NCBI RefSeq assembly: GCF_002105195.1
Contig: NZ_MUHU01000026.1
Coordinates: forward strand, 124,001-188,000
Length of the DNA: 64,000 nt
DNA from: Derxia lacustris
GTDB taxonomy: Bacteria; Pseudomonadota; Gammaproteobacteria; Burkholderiales; Burkholderiaceae_E
Reading direction: 5' to 3'
A program made the translations under genes and the position numbers. Position 1 is the stretch's first letter, and every line of letters starts with the position of its first letter. A model generated the notes under the pieces. It was given only the letters and a program-made list of their open reading frames with translations, did not search any database and was not told where the DNA came from. Below, piece after piece: positions 1-9,800 of this stretch.

Positions 1-955
1 GAGTTATGGACGCCACCGCCGGAAAAGGTGATTTTTTCAGTATCGAGTACATACCTAGGTCTGGTCGCCGCAAGGGTCAAAAAATTACCCTGTACTACAA
101 GGGTAATAATTGCGACCTAATTGCTTGGCTAGGTGACGTCGCGATTAAGAAGGGAGATCGACTCGTTAAGCTGGAGAAGGCGGGGACTTATTGGGAAGGA
201 TTTCCGCTTAATAACTTAACCAAAGAGGGGGCGTCTCTTTTCCGAATGGTAAGAAACCGGAAGCGCTCCTTCATAAGGTGTTGGAGCTCTGCACTGATCC
301 TGGAGATTGGGTGCTTGATTCGTTTGCCGGGTCCGGCACTACGGGCGCAGTAGCACATAAAATGCAAAGGCGCTGGGTGATGATCGAGCTTGGCGAGCAT
401 TGTGACACTCACATCGTGCCCCGGCTACAACGCGTAATCGATGGGCAGGATACAGCCGGCATTACAAAACTCACTAAATGGAAAGGCGGCGGCGGTTTCC
501 GCTATTACCGCCTCGCACCCAGCCTGCTCAAGCAGGATCGCTGGGGCCAGTGGGTCATCAATCGCGAATACAACCCCGAAATGCTCGCCGAGGCCATTTG
601 CAAGCTTGAAGGCTTCAGCTATGCGCCGAGCGCCGATCTGTATTGGCAGCACGGCCATAGCAGCGAATGCGATTTCATCTACGTCACCACGCAAACCCTC
701 GGCGCCGAGCAATTGCGCGCGCTGGCCGAGGAAGTGGGGCCGCAGCGCTCGCTGCTGGTGTGCTGCGCGGCCTTTCGCGGCAATGCCGACCAATTCGCCA
801 ATCTCACGGTCAAGAAGATTCCGAAAATGGTTCTGCAAAAGTGCGAATGGAGCCATGACGATTACAGCCTCAATGTCGAGAACCTGCCGCAGGCGCCCCG
901 GCCAGAACCGGGCGTGCCGCGACAGCAGGCGCTGTTTGGCGGCGACGAGGGCTGA
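1..955 (+). pseudogene. Type III restriction-modification methyltransferase (Mod), 3' part, frameshifted
   Basis: This is the end of an N6-adenine DNA methyltransferase of type III R-M type; the 5' part, with the DPPY catalytic motif expected in this beta-class enzyme, lies outside the window. Two frames together give a continuous Mod sequence. The first (from base 3) runs to NNLTKEG, then the reading must move by one base at the G5 run 227-231 to continue GVSFPNGKKPEALLHKV and the SAM-binding motif I DSFAGSGTTG (about 315-345). Without the shift the first frame stops at 353. The second frame ends at 955, 3 bases before the RhuM gene. The first ~480 bases are visibly richer in A+T than the rest. 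It may be a true pseudogene, a switched-off copy or a one-base sequence error. Family assignment is firm; functional state is not. Confidence 0.8.
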
Positions 956-958
956 GCC

Positions 959-2020
959 ATGGCCGGCGAGTTCCTGCTCTATCAGGCGCCCGATGGCAGC
1001 ACCCGGCTCCAGGTGCGCCTGGAAGAACGCACGCTGTGGATGACCCAGCAGCAGCTCGCCGAGCTCTACCAGAGCACGCCGCAGAACATCACCCAGCACC
1101 TGCGCGCCATCTATGCCGAGGGCGAGCTGGACGAGGCGGCAACCTGTAAGCCGTACTTACAGGTTCGCGACGAGGGCGGCCGCAGCGTGAGCCGCAGCCT
1201 CAAGCATTACCGGCTGGAAGTGGTGCTGGCGGTCGGTTATCGGGTGCGCTCGCATCGCGGCACGCAATTCCGGCGCTGGGCCACCGAAACGTTGCGCGAT
1301 TACCTGCAAAAGGGTTTCGTGCTGGATGACGAGCGTTTCAAGCGCGCCGAGGACGATGCCTATTTCGACGAGCTGCTCGCGCGCATCCGCGACATCCGTT
1401 CTTCCGAAAAGCTGTTCTGGAAGAAGGTGCTCGACATTTATGCGACCAGCATCGATTACGACCCGACGGTCGAGACTTCGCAGCGGTTTTTTGCAGCGGT
1501 GCAAAACAGGATGCATTGGGCCGCCCATGGCCACACCGCGGCCGAATTGATTGCCGCACGCGCCGATGCCGCCGCGCCCAACATGGGCCTCACTCATTGG
1601 GCTGGCGCGGCGAAGGGCGGGCCGATTCGCAAGGCCGATGTGACGATTGCCAAGAACTATCTCGATGAAGCCGAACTCGCGACGCTCAATCGCATCGTGA
1701 GTGCGTATATCGACGTGGCCGAATTGCAGGCCCAGTCGCGCAAGCCGATGACCATGCGCGACTGGATTGCCCGGCTGGACGACTTTCTGCGCATGACCGA
1801 GCGCGATGTGCTCACGCATGCGGGCAAGGTCAGCGCCGAGTTGGCGCATGCCAAGGCCGAGGCGCAATTCGACCTGTTTCGCGCGCGGGAACTCGCGGCG
1901 CCTTCGCGGGCCGAGCGCGATTTCGAGGCGACGATTGCCGCGCCGGTCAGGCTCATCGACAAGACGCGCCGCAGCACCCGGCCCGCCGCCCCCAAAAACA
2001 AGAAGGACAGCAGCGAATGA
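959..2020 (+). CDS. RhuM family protein
   Basis: The 353-residue product belongs to the virulence RhuM family. It has the N-terminal helix-turn-helix-like segment LWMTQQQLAELYQST, then TPQNITQHLRAIY, and the family hallmark ISRSLKHYRLE-type stretch followed by VGYRVRSHRGTQFRRWATETLRDYL. The molecular role of RhuM proteins is not established; the N-terminal half looks like a phage-type DNA-binding domain. The gene sits between mod and res of the type III system, a position where RhuM genes recur, and its stop overlaps the start of res (ATGA), so it is translated with it. A perfect 10-bp inverted repeat lies within its coding sequence at 1141-1165. The start follows mod by only 3 bases. Confidence 0.85.
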   Translation: MAGEFLLYQAPDGSTRLQVRLEERTLWMTQQQLAELYQSTPQNITQHLRAIYAEGELDEAATCKPYLQVRDEGGRSVSRSLKHYRLEVVLAVGYRVRSHRGTQFRRWATETLRDYLQKGFVLDDERFKRAEDDAYFDELLARIRDIRSSEKLFWKKVLDIYATSIDYDPTVETSQRFFAAVQNRMHWAAHGHTAAELIAARADAAAPNMGLTHWAGAAKGGPIRKADVTIAKNYLDEAELATLNRIVSAYIDVAELQAQSRKPMTMRDWIARLDDFLRMTERDVLTHAGKVSAELAHAKAEAQFDLFRARELAAPSRAERDFEATIAAPVRLIDKTRRSTRPAAPKNKKDSSE

Positions 2021-4743
2021 ATCCGGAAAACATCGCCCGCGCCATTGCCGGCCGCTTGAGTCTGCGCGCGCCCCAGGCCGAAAGCCTGCATCGGCTGGTG
2101 GCGGCCATCGATTCGGTGCCGGCCCTGCGCGACCATTCGGCGCGCACGCCCACCGATCTGGCCGCGATGGTCGAGGCGCTGAAGGCGCAGTTTCCCGATC
2201 TGTCGGATTTCGAGCGCGATTTCCCGTCGCTGTGCTTTGCACTGGCCACCGGCGTGGGCAAGACGCGGCTGATGGGTGCCTTCATCGCCTTTCTGCATGC
2301 GGCCTTCGGCTATCGGCATTTCTTTGTGCTGGCGCCCAACCTCACGATCTATGAAAAGCTCAAGCGCGATTTCACGCCCAACACGCCCAAATACGTGTTC
2401 AAGGGCATTGCCGAATTCGCAGTCACGCCGCCCGAGGTGATCGACGGTGAAACCTATGAGCGCCAGGGCACGCGCAGCCTGCTGGGCGGCATCGAGATCA
2501 ATGTGTTCAACATTTCCAAGATCAATTCGGAAGTGCGCGGCGGCAAGGCACCGCGCATCAAGCGGCTTTCCGAATATCTGGGTCAGAGCTATTTCGACTA
2601 TCTGGCCGGTCTGCCCGATCTAGTGCTGCTGATGGACGAATCGCATCGCTATCGCGCCAGTGCGGGCGTGCGGGCGCTCAATGAGCTCAAGCCGCTGCTC
2701 GGGTTGGAATTGACGGCCACGCCTTTTACCGAATCGACCAAGGGGCCGGTGCCGTTCAAGAACGTGGTGATGGGCTATACGCTGGCGCGCGCGATCGAGG
2801 ATGGTTTCGTCAAGGAGCCGGCCGTCGTCACCCAGCAGAACTTCGATCCGTCGGCCCACAGCCCCGAGCAGCTGGAGCGCATCAAGCTCATGGACGGCGT
2901 GCGCGTGCATGAGGAAACCAAGGTGCATCTGCTGACCTATGCGCAGCAGACCGGCGAGCGCGTGGTGAAGCCCTTCATGCTGGTCATCGCGCGCGACACC
3001 GCGCACGCCAGCCAGCTCATGCAGCTGATTTCCGGCGAGCTGTTCGAGGGGCGTTATGCGGGCAAGGTGATTCAGGTGGACAGCGGCACCACCAGCGGCG
3101 CCGAGGGCGACGAGATCGTGCAGCGCCTGCTGGCGGTGGAGAGCTATGACGAACCGACCGAGATCGTCATCCACGTGAACATGCTGAAAGAGGGCTGGGA
3201 CGTGACCAACCTCTACACCATCGTGCCCTTGCGGGCGGCCAACGCCCGCACGCTGATCGAGCAGTCGATCGGGCGCGGTCTGCGCCTGCCCTATGGCCGC
3301 AAGACCGGCGTCGAGGTGGTGGACCGGCTCAACATCATTGCCCACGACCGCTTTCAGGAAGTGGTGGACGAGGCCGGGCGCGGCGACTCGCCGATCCGGC
3401 TCAAGGAGCTGAAGCTCGCACCGCTCGATGCCGACACGCCGCCGCTGCGCAATCTGTCGGTGCAGTCCACGCTGACGGCGCTGCTGGGCCTCGCGCCGGC
3501 CAATGCCACGCCTGCTGGCGGCAGCTATCCGGTCGGGCCGGTGCCTGGCACGGCGCTCTACACCGGCGAACAGACCCGGGTGGTGCAGGCGGTGCTGGAT
3601 GTGGTCAACGATCTGAGCCGGCGCGGGCCGGCGGGCGATGCGGCACCGGTCGTGCCGACCAGCGCGGCGCTGACCGAGCCCGAAGTGCAGGCCGGCATCG
3701 CGGCCCGGGTCCAGGCCAGATTGCCGCCGTCGCAAGGCGAGCTGTTGCCGGCCGACGGACCTTCGGTGGTCGAGATCGTGCGCAAGACGCTGGCGCTGGT
3801 GGCCGAGCACACCATCGACATTCCGCGGATATTGGTAAAGCCGAAGGGCGCGGTCCGCTCGGGCTATCGCCCGTTTGCGCTCGATGTCTCGCGCTTCAAT
3901 TTCCAGCCGCAAGACGAACAGCTGGTCAGTCGCGGATTGCAGAGCGGTGAGGAATTGCTTTATGGCCGATCTTCAATCGTGCAGGAATTGCGGCTGGCAG
4001 ATTATGTGATTCGGGAACTGATCGATTTCGACGACATTTCCTATGACGATCACGGCGATCTGCTCAATGAATTGGCCGAACAGGTGGTGGCGCATTTCCG
4101 GTCCTATCTGAAGTCCGAAGATGAATTGCACAGCGTGCTCGGCAATCATGCAAAGTCGATTGCCGACAATCTACATGCGCAACTGGCCCGCAATCATTTC
4201 GAGAGCGCCGATGAAACCGAGGTGGTGGTCAGCCAGGGTTTCACGCCCTTGCGTCCGTGCGCGGTCACGGCCCAGGGCGAGGTGCTTGCGCTGCATCAGC
4301 CGCCTGCCGACCGCAGCCGCATTGCGGCGCTGGTGTACGGGGGCTTCAGCCGTTGCGCCTACACCTTCCAGAAGTTTCACTCGGATACCGAGCGGGTGCT
4401 GGCCGTGATTCTTGAGCGCGATTCGCAGCGCTGGTTTCGGCCGGTGGCCCAGCAATTCAATATCTATTACCGCCGGGGCGTGGAGCAGCCGGAATATGTG
4501 CCGGATTTCGTGGCTACGACCCGACTGGAGAATCTGCTCATCGAAACCAAGCGCGCCGGCGATATCGAAACCGACGAAGTGCGGGCCAAGGCGCTGGCCG
4601 CTGCGCAATGGTGCGCACATGCATCCGATTATTCGCGCCGGAACGGCGGCAAGCCCTGGCGGTATTTGCTGATTCCGCATGACGCGGTGCAATCGAATGC
4701 CACGCTCGATGCGCTGGCCCAGCGTTTCGAATGGCGCGGCTGA
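2017..4743 (+). CDS. Type III restriction endonuclease, Res subunit (helicase-nuclease)
   Basis: The 908-residue ATP-dependent restriction subunit would translocate on DNA and cleave when bound to Mod. Visible motifs: Walker A ATGVGKT (residues 77-83), a DEAD-box-like Walker B MDESH (206-210), a motif VI-like QSIGRGLRLPYGR, and a C-terminal PD-(D/E)xK nuclease core with YVPDF (827-831) and LIETK (841-845). All catalytic positions appear intact, so the restriction half looks functional even though the mod partner is out of frame here. The start ATG overlaps the rhuM stop. The next gene, jetA, begins 24 bases after the stop. Related proteins are often annotated as BPTD_3080-type restriction enzymes; that subfamily name is my inference. 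Confidence 0.9.
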   Translation: MNPENIARAIAGRLSLRAPQAESLHRLVAAIDSVPALRDHSARTPTDLAAMVEALKAQFPDLSDFERDFPSLCFALATGVGKTRLMGAFIAFLHAAFGYRHFFVLAPNLTIYEKLKRDFTPNTPKYVFKGIAEFAVTPPEVIDGETYERQGTRSLLGGIEINVFNISKINSEVRGGKAPRIKRLSEYLGQSYFDYLAGLPDLVLLMDESHRYRASAGVRALNELKPLLGLELTATPFTESTKGPVPFKNVVMGYTLARAIEDGFVKEPAVVTQQNFDPSAHSPEQLERIKLMDGVRVHEETKVHLLTYAQQTGERVVKPFMLVIARDTAHASQLMQLISGELFEGRYAGKVIQVDSGTTSGAEGDEIVQRLLAVESYDEPTEIVIHVNMLKEGWDVTNLYTIVPLRAANARTLIEQSIGRGLRLPYGRKTGVEVVDRLNIIAHDRFQEVVDEAGRGDSPIRLKELKLAPLDADTPPLRNLSVQSTLTALLGLAPANATPAGGSYPVGPVPGTALYTGEQTRVVQAVLDVVNDLSRRGPAGDAAPVVPTSAALTEPEVQAGIAARVQARLPPSQGELLPADGPSVVEIVRKTLALVAEHTIDIPRILVKPKGAVRSGYRPFALDVSRFNFQPQDEQLVSRGLQSGEELLYGRSSIVQELRLADYVIRELIDFDDISYDDHGDLLNELAEQVVAHFRSYLKSEDELHSVLGNHAKSIADNLHAQLARNHFESADETEVVVSQGFTPLRPCAVTAQGEVLALHQPPADRSRIAALVYGGFSRCAYTFQKFHSDTERVLAVILERDSQRWFRPVAQQFNIYYRRGVEQPEYVPDFVATTRLENLLIETKRAGDIETDEVRAKALAAAQWCAHASDYSRRNGGKPWRYLLIPHDAVQSNATLDALAQRFEWRG

Positions 4744-4767
4744 GCGCCGCAGCCCGGGATTGGCGGC

Positions 4768-6195
4768 ATGCATTTTTTCAATTCACCGCGCGAGCAGTTC
4801 TTTCGGCCGCTGACGCATGGCAACCGTGAGTTGTGCGCGACGGTGCTGCGTCAGTTGCACGAGCGCGTGCACGGCACGAATGCCGATTATTCGGAGCCGC
4901 TGACGCGGGAAATCGTCATCGAGGTAATCGTGCGTGCGCTGGCCGATCCGGCACTGCGAGCCCAGGCCTTCGACGATGGCCGGGCGGTGTCGGCAGAAGA
5001 GGAGCGGACTTGCGCCGGCGAATTGCTGCTCAAGCTCAAGCAGCATGGCTGGATCGAGGATTACCGCGATCCGATCGATCTGCGGCCCACGCTCAAGCTC
5101 AGTCGTGCCGGCAAGGCTTTCAGCCAGACCTTTGCCGAACTCGACGATTCGCGTACCCGTACCCGGCAACGCAACATGCGCTCGGCGCGCAAGGCGCTGG
5201 CGGCCTTTCTCGACAGCCAGGATGCCGACGAGCTGCTCGATGCGCATGAATTCGCCAGCCGCGTCGTGCAGGACTTGCAGGACGACATCGAGTATTTCCG
5301 CCAGCTGATCCAGAGCCTCACACGCGAAGCGCTGGCCCAGCAGGTGGCCTGGAGCGAGTTCAACGAGTTCATCGAAAAGCGCTTTGCGCGCGAGTACGCG
5401 GTGCGACTGGTGGCCGACTCGGCCGAGCGTCATCGCGGTCACATCGCCGAGGCGCTCGACCGCGTGCTGGCCTTGCCCGGCGACGCGCGCATGGCGATCG
5501 ATGCGCATCTGCTCCAGCGCGCGCCTTGGCTGGAGCGCGAGACCCAGGGTCGCAGTCCGATGCAATGGCTGGCCGACCGCATTCAGACCATGGTCGATGC
5601 GGCCTGCGAAACCAAGCTGCCGATGCTGCGCTCGGAGATGAACAACTATGTGCGCCGCTTTGCGAGCCTGCTGCGACAGGCGCTGTCGCTCGATTACGGT
5701 GCCGAATCGCCGCTTGGGCGAACGATGGGCTGGCTCAAGGAGCAGCCGGCGCCGGCACGCCTGACCTTGCTCGACGTGCTTGGCGGACGGCTTGCCATGA
5801 GCGAGGTCCGACTGGCACCGGCGGTGCTGCGCTGGGCACCGCAGCGGCGCGACGAGTTGCCGGCGGTAGCGATGGCGCCGCTGGTCATCGACGCGGCCAG
5901 TCGGCTTGACGCTGCGTTGCGGCGCGCCGAGGCCGAGGCCTTCGCGCTCGGCGACCGAGACTTGCTGGCCGGTCTGCTGCCGCTGCTTGAGCGTGGCCCG
6001 ATCGGTCTGGGCGACCTGACCGTCAAGACGGCCCGCGATGCCTTGCGGGTGTTGCACGCGGTCGGCGCGGCGCGTTCGCCAGAAGGGCGGGTGCATGTCG
6101 ATGTGCGCCGCCGTCCCGGGCGGATCGAGAACGAATTTTTCGTTGCCGACGATTACGAGCTGGCAGCGCGCGAGTCGCGCGGCACGGCTCGCTGA
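4768..6195 (+). CDS. jetA: Wadjet anti-plasmid system, kleisin-like subunit JetA
   Basis: First gene of a four-gene Wadjet (Jet) locus; Wadjet complexes are SMC-like machines that extrude and cut small circular DNA such as plasmids. The 475-residue, mostly alpha-helical protein opens with the JetA-like signature FFRPLTHGNRELC (residues 11-23), followed by a winged-helix-like region and helical segments expected of a MukF/kleisin-type linker. It does not resemble the DUF3375 form of JetA as I know it, but the DUF5716-like JetA, so it is probably not a type I locus; the type is an inference. A weak ribosome binding site precedes ATG 4768. It is followed after 21 bases by jetB in the same direction. 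Confidence 0.8.
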   Translation: MHFFNSPREQFFRPLTHGNRELCATVLRQLHERVHGTNADYSEPLTREIVIEVIVRALADPALRAQAFDDGRAVSAEEERTCAGELLLKLKQHGWIEDYRDPIDLRPTLKLSRAGKAFSQTFAELDDSRTRTRQRNMRSARKALAAFLDSQDADELLDAHEFASRVVQDLQDDIEYFRQLIQSLTREALAQQVAWSEFNEFIEKRFAREYAVRLVADSAERHRGHIAEALDRVLALPGDARMAIDAHLLQRAPWLERETQGRSPMQWLADRIQTMVDAACETKLPMLRSEMNNYVRRFASLLRQALSLDYGAESPLGRTMGWLKEQPAPARLTLLDVLGGRLAMSEVRLAPAVLRWAPQRRDELPAVAMAPLVIDAASRLDAALRRAEAEAFALGDRDLLAGLLPLLERGPIGLGDLTVKTARDALRVLHAVGAARSPEGRVHVDVRRRPGRIENEFFVADDYELAARESRGTAR

Positions 6196-6216
6196 CTTTT
6201 CTGCCGCCGCCAAGCC

Positions 6217-6897
6217 ATGCTGCCCACTCTTGCCCAGGTACTCGATCAGCGTCTGTCGACCGAGGGGAGTGGCCGGCTGGGTCGCACGCGGTTTGCCGAA
6301 CTGGTGGCGCGGCTGTTGGCGGGCGGCGTGTTGTGGCGCGACTGGTCGCGCAGCGAGGCCGCGCTGTATGACGACGCTGGCGAATGCGAGGAGCTGCTGC
6401 GCGAGTGGTTTGGGGCGGTGGGTTTCTATCTGGCCCACGATGCCGATGCACGCATCTTTCGGCTGCATCCGCCCGGCGAGCGCGCCGAGGTCGATGGCGA
6501 CGCCGACGTTGGCCGGCAATTGCGTGCCCGGCTGTCGCGCGACTTCGTCGCGGCAGTGATTGCACTGCGCTTTCTGTACACCGAGGCGCTGACCGGCCGG
6601 CGTGCGCTGCTCGACGAGCGTTTGCCGATCAGCCTTGAAGAGCTTTCGCAGGCGGTGGTTTCGCTGCTTGGGCATCAGCTGCCGACTTCGGCGACCGATC
6701 GACTGGGCCTGCTGCGCGAACTGCGGCGCCATCGGGTCATCCAGTACGAGGGCGACGATGCCAGTTCGATGGAGATGGGGCTTGCCGTGCTGCGGCCGGT
6801 CATGAGCTTTGTCAGCGACGAGGCGCTCGACGATGCGCTGCGCGTGGCCGGACTGCGGCATCCGCCGGCGCCGGCGGCCGAGGATGCCGCCGCATGA
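6217..6897 (+). CDS. jetB: Wadjet subunit JetB (MukE-like, DUF4194)
   Basis: The 226-residue protein lies between jetA and jetC in the invariant Jet order. Its central and C-terminal parts resemble the DUF4194/MukE winged-helix family, with PISLEELSQAVVSLL and the basic segment LLRELRRHRVIQY followed by VLRPVMSFVS. In MukBEF-like complexes this subunit binds the kleisin and helps regulate the ATPase. The stop overlaps the start of jetC (ATGA), implying translational coupling and matched stoichiometry. Its last residues are alanine- and proline-rich. Identification rests on size, position and these weak motifs together. Confidence 0.8.
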   Translation: MLPTLAQVLDQRLSTEGSGRLGRTRFAELVARLLAGGVLWRDWSRSEAALYDDAGECEELLREWFGAVGFYLAHDADARIFRLHPPGERAEVDGDADVGRQLRARLSRDFVAAVIALRFLYTEALTGRRALLDERLPISLEELSQAVVSLLGHQLPTSATDRLGLLRELRRHRVIQYEGDDASSMEMGLAVLRPVMSFVSDEALDDALRVAGLRHPPAPAAEDAAA

Positions 6898-9800
6898 AGA
6901 TCGCCAAGCTGCTGACCTGGCACTGGGGCTCGCTCGAAAATCGCGAATGGGTGTTTGCGGACACGGTGCTGCTGACCGGCGAATCGGGGTCGGGCAAGTC
7001 GACCTTGCTCGATGCGATTCAGGTGGTGCTCACGGCGGCGCGCCAGCATCTGGTGCATTTCAACATCGGCCAGGACGAATCGACGCAGACCCGGCGCGGT
7101 GGCAAGGAGCCGCGCACCTTGCCGGCCTATGCCACTGGCCAGCAGGCCGACGGCGTATTTCTGCGGCCGCAGTCCACCACCTACGTCGCCATCGTTTTCG
7201 AGGCTTCGCCGCAGGCCGGCGAGACGGCCGCACCGCTCACCGCGCTGGTGGGGCTGGAGGCCTCGGTGGAGGCGCAGCGTGCCCAGTACGTGCGCGGGCC
7301 ATGGTTCTTTCTCGTGCGCGGTGCGCTCGAATTTGCCCAGCTCACCCGCACCGCGCCGACCGATGGCCAGCGCGAGCCGCTGCCCTTGCGCGATCTTTAC
7401 GTCCATTTGCAGCGCCAGTGCGGGACCGAGGCGGTTCAGCGCTTCGAGGAGAACAAGGGGCGCTATCTCCAGCATCTGTACGGTGCGCTGATGGGCAAGA
7501 CCTCGGTCGGCGAACCCGAGGCCAATCGCGCGGCGCGGTCGATCGTGAAGGCCATGGCCTACAAGGAACTCGGCAACGTCAACGAACTGGTGCGCGACGA
7601 GATTCTGGAACCGCACGATTTCGGCCCCGACCTCGAAAAGATGCGTCAGCTGATGCGCTCGATGGCCGACCTCAAGGCCGAAGCCGAGCGGTTCGAGCGC
7701 AATCTGAACCGACTCGACGCCACTGCCGAATGCGCCGACCGCGTGCTCGACGAGGCGCGTCGCTTTGTCGTGACGACCATTGCGCATGCCCTGCGCACCC
7801 GTGCCGACACCGGTGCCGAGCTGGACTCATGCCGGCGCCAGATCGATGCCGCCCTGCGGCGGCACGAGGGCTTGCAGGCGCATCAGGATTCGCTGGCGGC
7901 AGAAGAGCAACAGTTGCGCGGCCAGCGCGAGACCGTGGTCGCGCGTCTGCAAGACAGCGATGTGGCGCGTCAGAAGGCAGCGCTCGACAACGAGGTCCGG
8001 ATCCAGGCCGACCAGTTCCGTCTGCACTGGAAGAATCTGCGCGCGGCCATCCACGGTCTGGCTGGTCTGTTTACCCAGCTGCGCGGACTGATCGTCTTCG
8101 ACCTGACGGCCTTGCCCGAGGTTGCCGCTGCGGTGGATCGCCTGCATGAGCCGACGCGCCGGCTGCTGGCGCTCTGGCCGGTGCTGGCCGATGGCTACGA
8201 CCGCGATGCCCGGCTCGACGCCGAACTGCCGGGGGCGGAGCTGGATGCATTCGATGCCGATCTGGCCCGGGTTGGCGCAGACATCCACGGTGCGGATGAG
8301 GCCGCTCTCGGTCCGTCGGTATTGCGTGCGCTGACCGCGACCAGTGTCGAGTTGGCCAGGCTGCAAGACGAGCGGACCGAGCGCGATGCCGAGTTGCGCC
8401 TGCTTCAGGCCGGCCGCGTGCCCGGGTCGCGCGAGGCGCCCCGGGCGGTGGAGCTGATCGAGCATGACTATCCGGAGGCCCGGCCGCATCTGCTGTGGCA
8501 GCTGGTCGAGCCCAGGCCGGGCTCGACCTGGCAGAACGCGATCGAGGGCTATATGGGCGGCGACCGCTTCGCGATCATTGTCGAGGCAGGTTGGGAGGCG
8601 CGTTGTGCCCGACTGGTCAAGCGGCATTTCGCTTCGCGTTCGCCCAAGGTGGTTCAGGGCAGCAAGGCGCTCGCCGATACCGGCGGGCGCCAGCCCGAGG
8701 CTCAGGCCGTGCTGCACGAGCTTGTCTGTCGCCATCCGGTGGCCTGGGCCTTCTTGCTGGCCCAGTACGGCCGCGTGCGCAAGGTGGCGGATGAAGACGA
8801 ACTCGCCCGCACCTCGCAAGGGCTGATGGAAGAAGGCATCGGCAGTCGCGGCTACGGCATGTTTGCCTGCCGCCTGCCCGATGCGGAACTGGCCTTTGGC
8901 GAGGCCGCGCGGCGGCGCCGGCGTCTTGCCTGCGAGGCCGAGCTGGCACGGCTTGGTCGCGAGATTGCCGCCTGTGAACAGAGGCAGCGCGAGCTTGGCC
9001 TGTTGGTACGCATGTTTCAGGGCGCGAGCTTTGTGCCGATCGAGCCACTCGCGCTTGCGGTGCTCGAAGCCCAGCGCCAGCATGCCCATTCCGCGCAGGC
9101 ACTCAAGGCGCTCGATCTGTCGTCGATCGAGGCGTTGTTTGCCGAGCGTGACGCGCTCGACCGCCGCATCGCCGAAGTCCGCGAGCGCAAGGAACAGGAG
9201 CTGCAGGAATTCGGCGCCGTGGGCGATCAGCTCAAGCGACTGCGTGAGCAGGACGCCGAGTTCGATCGGCGCCTGCCTGCGCTCGACCTTGAATGCACGC
9301 TCCAGATGACCTGGGTGGCCCGTTTCACCTCGGTCGCGCATGACACGGCGACCGAGGCCCAGCTGGTCGCCGACGCCCACGCACTGGCGGTCGACGAAGC
9401 GGTGTCGCGCGATGCGATGCGTCAGCGCATCGCCAGCCTGCGTTCGTCCATCCCGCACGGCATGCGCGAGCTGGGCGACAAGGTCGGCCTCTATCTTTCG
9501 GGCGCCCGCGGCGAATCGGAGCGCTTTCTCTGGTCCGACGCGCCGCGCAACGTCGACAAGCTGGAGGAATTGCTCGGCGTGGTGGTGAACACCGGCGCCG
9601 CCGTGGCCGAGCAGGTCCGGCGCCAGCGGGCGATCGGGCTGGCCGAGAACGCCGGCCGACTGCGCGACGCCGAGTCCAACTTCAATGCCGTGTTCACGAC
9701 GAGTTTCTGCTTCAAGGTGCGTGACGACGTGCGGCGCGGACTGGACACGTTGCGGCGCTTGAACCAGCACTTGGCCAATCTGCGCTTTGGCGCCGACAGC

